Shown: positions 61,634 to 64,000 of the stretch, piece after piece
Numbering within the stretch: position 1 is the first letter of the stretch
Layout of the letters: the number at the start of each line of letters is the position of its first letter
From: Belliella kenyensis
GTDB taxonomy: Bacteria; Bacteroidota; Bacteroidia; Cytophagales; Cyclobacteriaceae
DNA: 64,000 nucleotides
Direction of reading: 5' to 3'
Assembly: GCF_022549675.1 (NCBI RefSeq)
Contig: NZ_JAKZGR010000004.1
Coordinates: forward strand, 186,001-250,000
The notes under the pieces: model-generated
Database searches by the model: none
The model's input: the letters and a program-made list of their open reading frames with translations, nothing else
Told to the model about the DNA's origin: nothing
Made by a program: the position numbers and the translations under genes

Positions 61634-61972
61634 ATGAAAAAAATTGAAGCAATCATTAGAACATCAAAATTTGAAGACATCTACAAATGTGTAGCAGGTC
61701 TAGGAATAAAATTCCTTTCTTTCTATGATGTGAAAGGTATGGGATTAGAGCATGCCAAGCCTCAAACTTACAGAGGAGTAGCCTATGAGCCATCATATAT
61801 TCCCCGCACCAAAATAGAAATCGTGACTACGGAGGACTTGGTAGAAGCAGTGGTCAATTGCATCCTCAAAGAGGGTAAGACAGGTGAAATTGGAGATGGT
61901 AAAATTTTCATCTCTGATATCCAAGAAGCCTATAGAATCAGAAACAATGACACAGGTGCCTCAGCACTTTAA
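61634..61972 (+). CDS. glnK: PII family nitrogen regulator
   Basis: 112 residues from ATG 61634 (MKKIEAIIRTSKFEDIY); an earlier in-frame ATG at 61595 is less likely. PII fold with the T-loop GVAYEPSYIPRTKIEIV; Tyr at the position that is uridylylated in enteric PII is present, though the loop sequence GVAYEPS differs from the common GAEYVVD. B- and C-loop IGDGKIFISDIQEAYRIR. It senses ATP/ADP and 2-oxoglutarate. Directly upstream of amt (47 bases), it is best called GlnK. Confidence 0.9.
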   Translation: MKKIEAIIRTSKFEDIYKCVAGLGIKFLSFYDVKGMGLEHAKPQTYRGVAYEPSYIPRTKIEIVTTEDLVEAVVNCILKEGKTGEIGDGKIFISDIQEAYRIRNNDTGASAL

Positions 61973-62019
61973 TTCCAATCTAAAAACCTATTCAATCAAT
62001 TAATAATCTTTACAAACCT

Positions 62020-63252
62020 ATGAATCAAGAAATATTTACCATAAACAACCTCTGGATGATGGTGGCCACTATTCTGGTGTTCATCATGCACTTAGGGTTT
62101 GCGAGTCTGGAGGCAGGCCTTACACGAGCCAAAAACACCGTGAACATTCTCTTCAAAAACACTATCATTCCAGCGATTGGTCTTTTGACTTATGCCTTTA
62201 TTGGTTTCAACCTTATGTATCCTGGAGATGATTTTATTGGAAGCTTCTTTGGCCTAGGAGGCATTGGAATATCTCTTCCAGAGGGTGGAAATACATTTGC
62301 TTACAATGAAGGTTATACGTTTTTTACCGATTTTATCTTTCAAGCAATGTTTGCAGCTACAGCAGCGACAATCGTATCTGGAGCTGTAGCTGAAAGAATC
62401 AAGCTAGGACCGTTTATCTTCTTTTCTATTCTTTATGTAGGCATCATTTATCCAATCGTGGGCATGTGGAAATGGGGCGGTGGATTCTTAGATACACTAT
62501 CTACACCTTTTTATGATTTTGCAGGCTCTACTATTGTACATTCTGTAGGTGGTTGGGGAGCACTGGTAGGTGCTTACCTTTTGGGTCCTAGAATAGGAAA
62601 ATACACCGAAAAAGGGATGAAGGCTATTCCTGGTCACAACATACCGATGGCTACCATAGGCGTCTTTCTGCTTTGGTTTGGATGGTTTGGATTCAATGGT
62701 GGATCGGTCTTGACCGCTGACCCAGGTACTGTATCTTTGGTATTTGTAACTACAGCTATTGCTGGTGCATCAGGTGCATTTGGAGCATTGTTAGCTTCAT
62801 ATTTGAAATTCAAATCTTATGACATCACCATGGTACTCAATGGGATTCTTGCTGGACTTGTAGGGATCACAGCAGGTGCTGATTTGATGAGTGTGGGAGA
62901 GTCAGCTATCATTGGATTTATCGGAGGAACACTCGTTGTTTTTGCTGTGGTATTCTTCGACAAAATAAAAGTAGATGATCCTGTTGGAGCGATCTCCGTG
63001 CACTTGGTTGGTGGTATTTGGGGAACTTTAGCTGTAGGTATATTTGGTGATTTAGCGAGTATGAGTCAGTTATGGTCACAGTTTATTGGAATAGCAGTGG
63101 TAGGAGCATTTTGTTTCCTCACGAGCTGGATCCTTTTCTTCAGCATGAAACGCACCATAGGCATCCGTGTAGATGAGAAAGAAGAGACTGAAGGTCTAGA
63201 CATCAATGAGCACAGTATGCGTGCATATCCAGATTTTGCCACAAAAGATTAA
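62020..63252 (+). CDS. amt: ammonium transporter Amt
   Basis: 410 residues, 11 predicted membrane helices. Hallmarks: MHLGFASLEAGLTRAKN, FQAMFAATAATIVSGAVAERIK, DFAGSTIVHSVGGWGALVGAYLLGPR (twin-His region: STIVHSVGG), GWFGFNGGS, and ISVHLVGGIWGTLAVGIFG (second His). It lets in ammonium under nitrogen limitation and is blocked by the PII protein encoded just upstream. Complete. Confidence 0.95.
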   Translation: MNQEIFTINNLWMMVATILVFIMHLGFASLEAGLTRAKNTVNILFKNTIIPAIGLLTYAFIGFNLMYPGDDFIGSFFGLGGIGISLPEGGNTFAYNEGYTFFTDFIFQAMFAATAATIVSGAVAERIKLGPFIFFSILYVGIIYPIVGMWKWGGGFLDTLSTPFYDFAGSTIVHSVGGWGALVGAYLLGPRIGKYTEKGMKAIPGHNIPMATIGVFLLWFGWFGFNGGSVLTADPGTVSLVFVTTAIAGASGAFGALLASYLKFKSYDITMVLNGILAGLVGITAGADLMSVGESAIIGFIGGTLVVFAVVFFDKIKVDDPVGAISVHLVGGIWGTLAVGIFGDLASMSQLWSQFIGIAVVGAFCFLTSWILFFSMKRTIGIRVDEKEETEGLDINEHSMRAYPDFATKD

Positions 63253-63270
63253 TTTCAGCCATATTTACAC

Positions 63271-63308
63271 AAAAAAGGGGCTTTACCTATGGTTTTGCCC
63301 CTTTTTTT
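63271..63308. terminator. bidirectional terminator between amt and nadC
   Basis: AAAAAAGGGGC / GCCCCTTTTTTT with a 15-base loop between convergent genes; T or A runs flank both sides. The nadC stop codon begins one base after the T run. Confidence 0.85.
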
Positions 63309-64000
63309 TTAATATGCCTTAAGACTGATATCAAGACTTTTGATCTGGTGAGTAAGTGCACCTACAGATATAAAATCAACCCCACAAGCTGCAACTTCCG
63401 GAAGTGTCTTTTCTGTAATACCACCAGATGCTTCTAGCGGATACCTTCCATTCACCATGCTGACAGCTTTTTTCATTGTATCATAATCCATATTATCTAG
63501 CATAATGAAGTCCACGCCACCTATTCTCAGCACTTCTGCTACTTCATCTAGATTTCTTGTTTCAACTTCAATTTTGAGATCAAGTTGATTTTCTTTAAGA
63601 TATTGCTTAGTTGACAGAATAGCCTTCTCCAACCCACCAGCAAAATCCACATGATTGTCCTTGAGCATCACCATATCGTAAAGTGCATAGCGGTGATTGA
63701 CACCACCACCTAATACCACTGCCCATTTTTCCATCATTCTGAAATTAGGAGTTGTCTTACGCGTATCCATAAGCTTTGCTTTGGTATGTGCGATAGATTG
63801 TTGTAATCTTGATGTTTTGGTTGCAATTCCACTCATCCTTTGCATACAATTCAGCACCAGACGCTCAGTAGTCAATATGGAAATAGCTTTACCTCTTACT
63901 AAAAGTCCAACATCTCCAGCTTTCACTTCATCACCATCTTCCAGAAGTAACTCAACTTCCAAGGTAGAATCATAGTGCTTAAAAATTTTCTCAGCTAACG
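63309..64000 (-). CDS. nadC: nicotinate-nucleotide pyrophosphorylase (carboxylating), 5'-truncated by window edge
   Basis: The minus-strand frame runs open to base 64000, so the gene starts outside the window; a TTG at 63962 is only an in-frame codon, since LAEKIFKHYDS precedes it in frame. Visible family features: TERLVLNCMQRMSGIAT, DTRKTTPNFRMMEKWAV (TRKTxP), GGGVNHRYALYDMVMLKDNH (GGGxNHRxxLxD..LIKDNH), EVETRNLDE and EASGGI. Forms nicotinate mononucleotide from quinolinate and PRPP in NAD synthesis. About 230 residues of the usual 285 are present. Confidence 0.94.
   Translation of the reverse strand, partial: LAEKIFKHYDSTLEVELLLEDGDEVKAGDVGLLVRGKAISILTTERLVLNCMQRMSGIATKTSRLQQSIAHTKAKLMDTRKTTPNFRMMEKWAVVLGGGVNHRYALYDMVMLKDNHVDFAGGLEKAILSTKQYLKENQLDLKIEVETRNLDEVAEVLRIGGVDFIMLDNMDYDTMKKAVSMVNGRYPLEASGGITEKTLPEVAACGVDFISVGALTHQIKSLDISLKAY

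Noticed and set aside
1..64000. tRNA, rRNA, CRISPR arrays, IS elements, prophage genes
   Set aside because: Looked for cloverleaf-like stretches, regularly spaced direct repeats, transposase motifs and phage structural genes while reading; none was supported. A covariance-model or profile search would be needed to exclude small RNAs.

Overview
The window looks like a chromosomal segment of a marine-type Bacteroidota, most likely order Cytophagales. Pointers are a type IX secretion pair (a giant PKD/SprB-repeat protein with a CHU_C C-terminus followed by PorP/SprF), DUF4221 lipoproteins, DUF6952/DUF6787-type small proteins, SprB-like repeats, AT-rich DNA, and promoters of the Bacteroidota TTTG-N19-TAnnTTTG kind. 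There are no rRNA or tRNA genes, no CRISPR array and no recognisable IS transposase. Both edges cut genes: an acyl-ACP desaturase on the left and nadC on the right.

Layout. 1-2.8 kb: desaturase, pirin, a Rossmann/DUF2520 protein. 2.85-13.9 kb: a cytochrome c maturation set on the minus strand (ccmB and ccmC-ccmD-ccmE-ccmF) that is split by a plus-strand type IX secretion adhesin/PorP pair. 14.0-21.5 kb: an L-fucose locus with a LacI regulator, mutarotase, GH29 alpha-L-fucosidase, Zn-dependent dehydrogenase, lactonase, SDR dehydrogenase and FucP permease, which together release, import and oxidise L-fucose; the fuconate dehydratase is not here. 21.5-27.9 kb: a type III restriction-modification island (XRE regulator, mod, rhuM, res) bracketed by two structurally matching hairpin elements, its right edge cutting the 3' end of a small conserved gene. 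28-37 kb: housekeeping genes (recX, tpiA, prmA, thioredoxin, yjjX-like NTPase, yebC-like, type II NADH dehydrogenase). 37.4-42.6 kb: three tandem DUF4221 lipoproteins, then an AAA ATPase gene that sits exactly in front of the leftover tail of a fourth copy. 42.6-53.3 kb: tricorn-like protease, DUF3050 protein, ABC exporter, small nucleotidyltransferase, M14 peptidase, and a second AAA ATPase. 53.4-64 kb: lysC, ribH, a TPR protein, pdhA, recF, DoxX, a TlpA-like lipoprotein or secreted thioredoxin, a sugar-nucleotide-type transferase, glnB/glnK-amt and nadC.

Most notable observation. Each of the three places in this window where an AAA ATPase gene starts carries its own private inverted-repeat array immediately in front of the start codon: a weak TGAGCA/TGCTCA pair before 41071, a perfect 49-nt palindrome before 52165, and a four-arm alternating ATTCACC array at 46131-46196. 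The last seems orphaned, but it directly precedes a 22-codon minus-strand remnant (46122-46054) that reads like the N-terminus of an AAA_14/DUF4143 ATPase cut off just before its Walker A loop. Together with the ATPase inserted at the DUF4221 array, this suggests a family of mobile or rapidly turning-over, self-regulated ATPase modules. This is inference from sequence reading only; no database search was possible.
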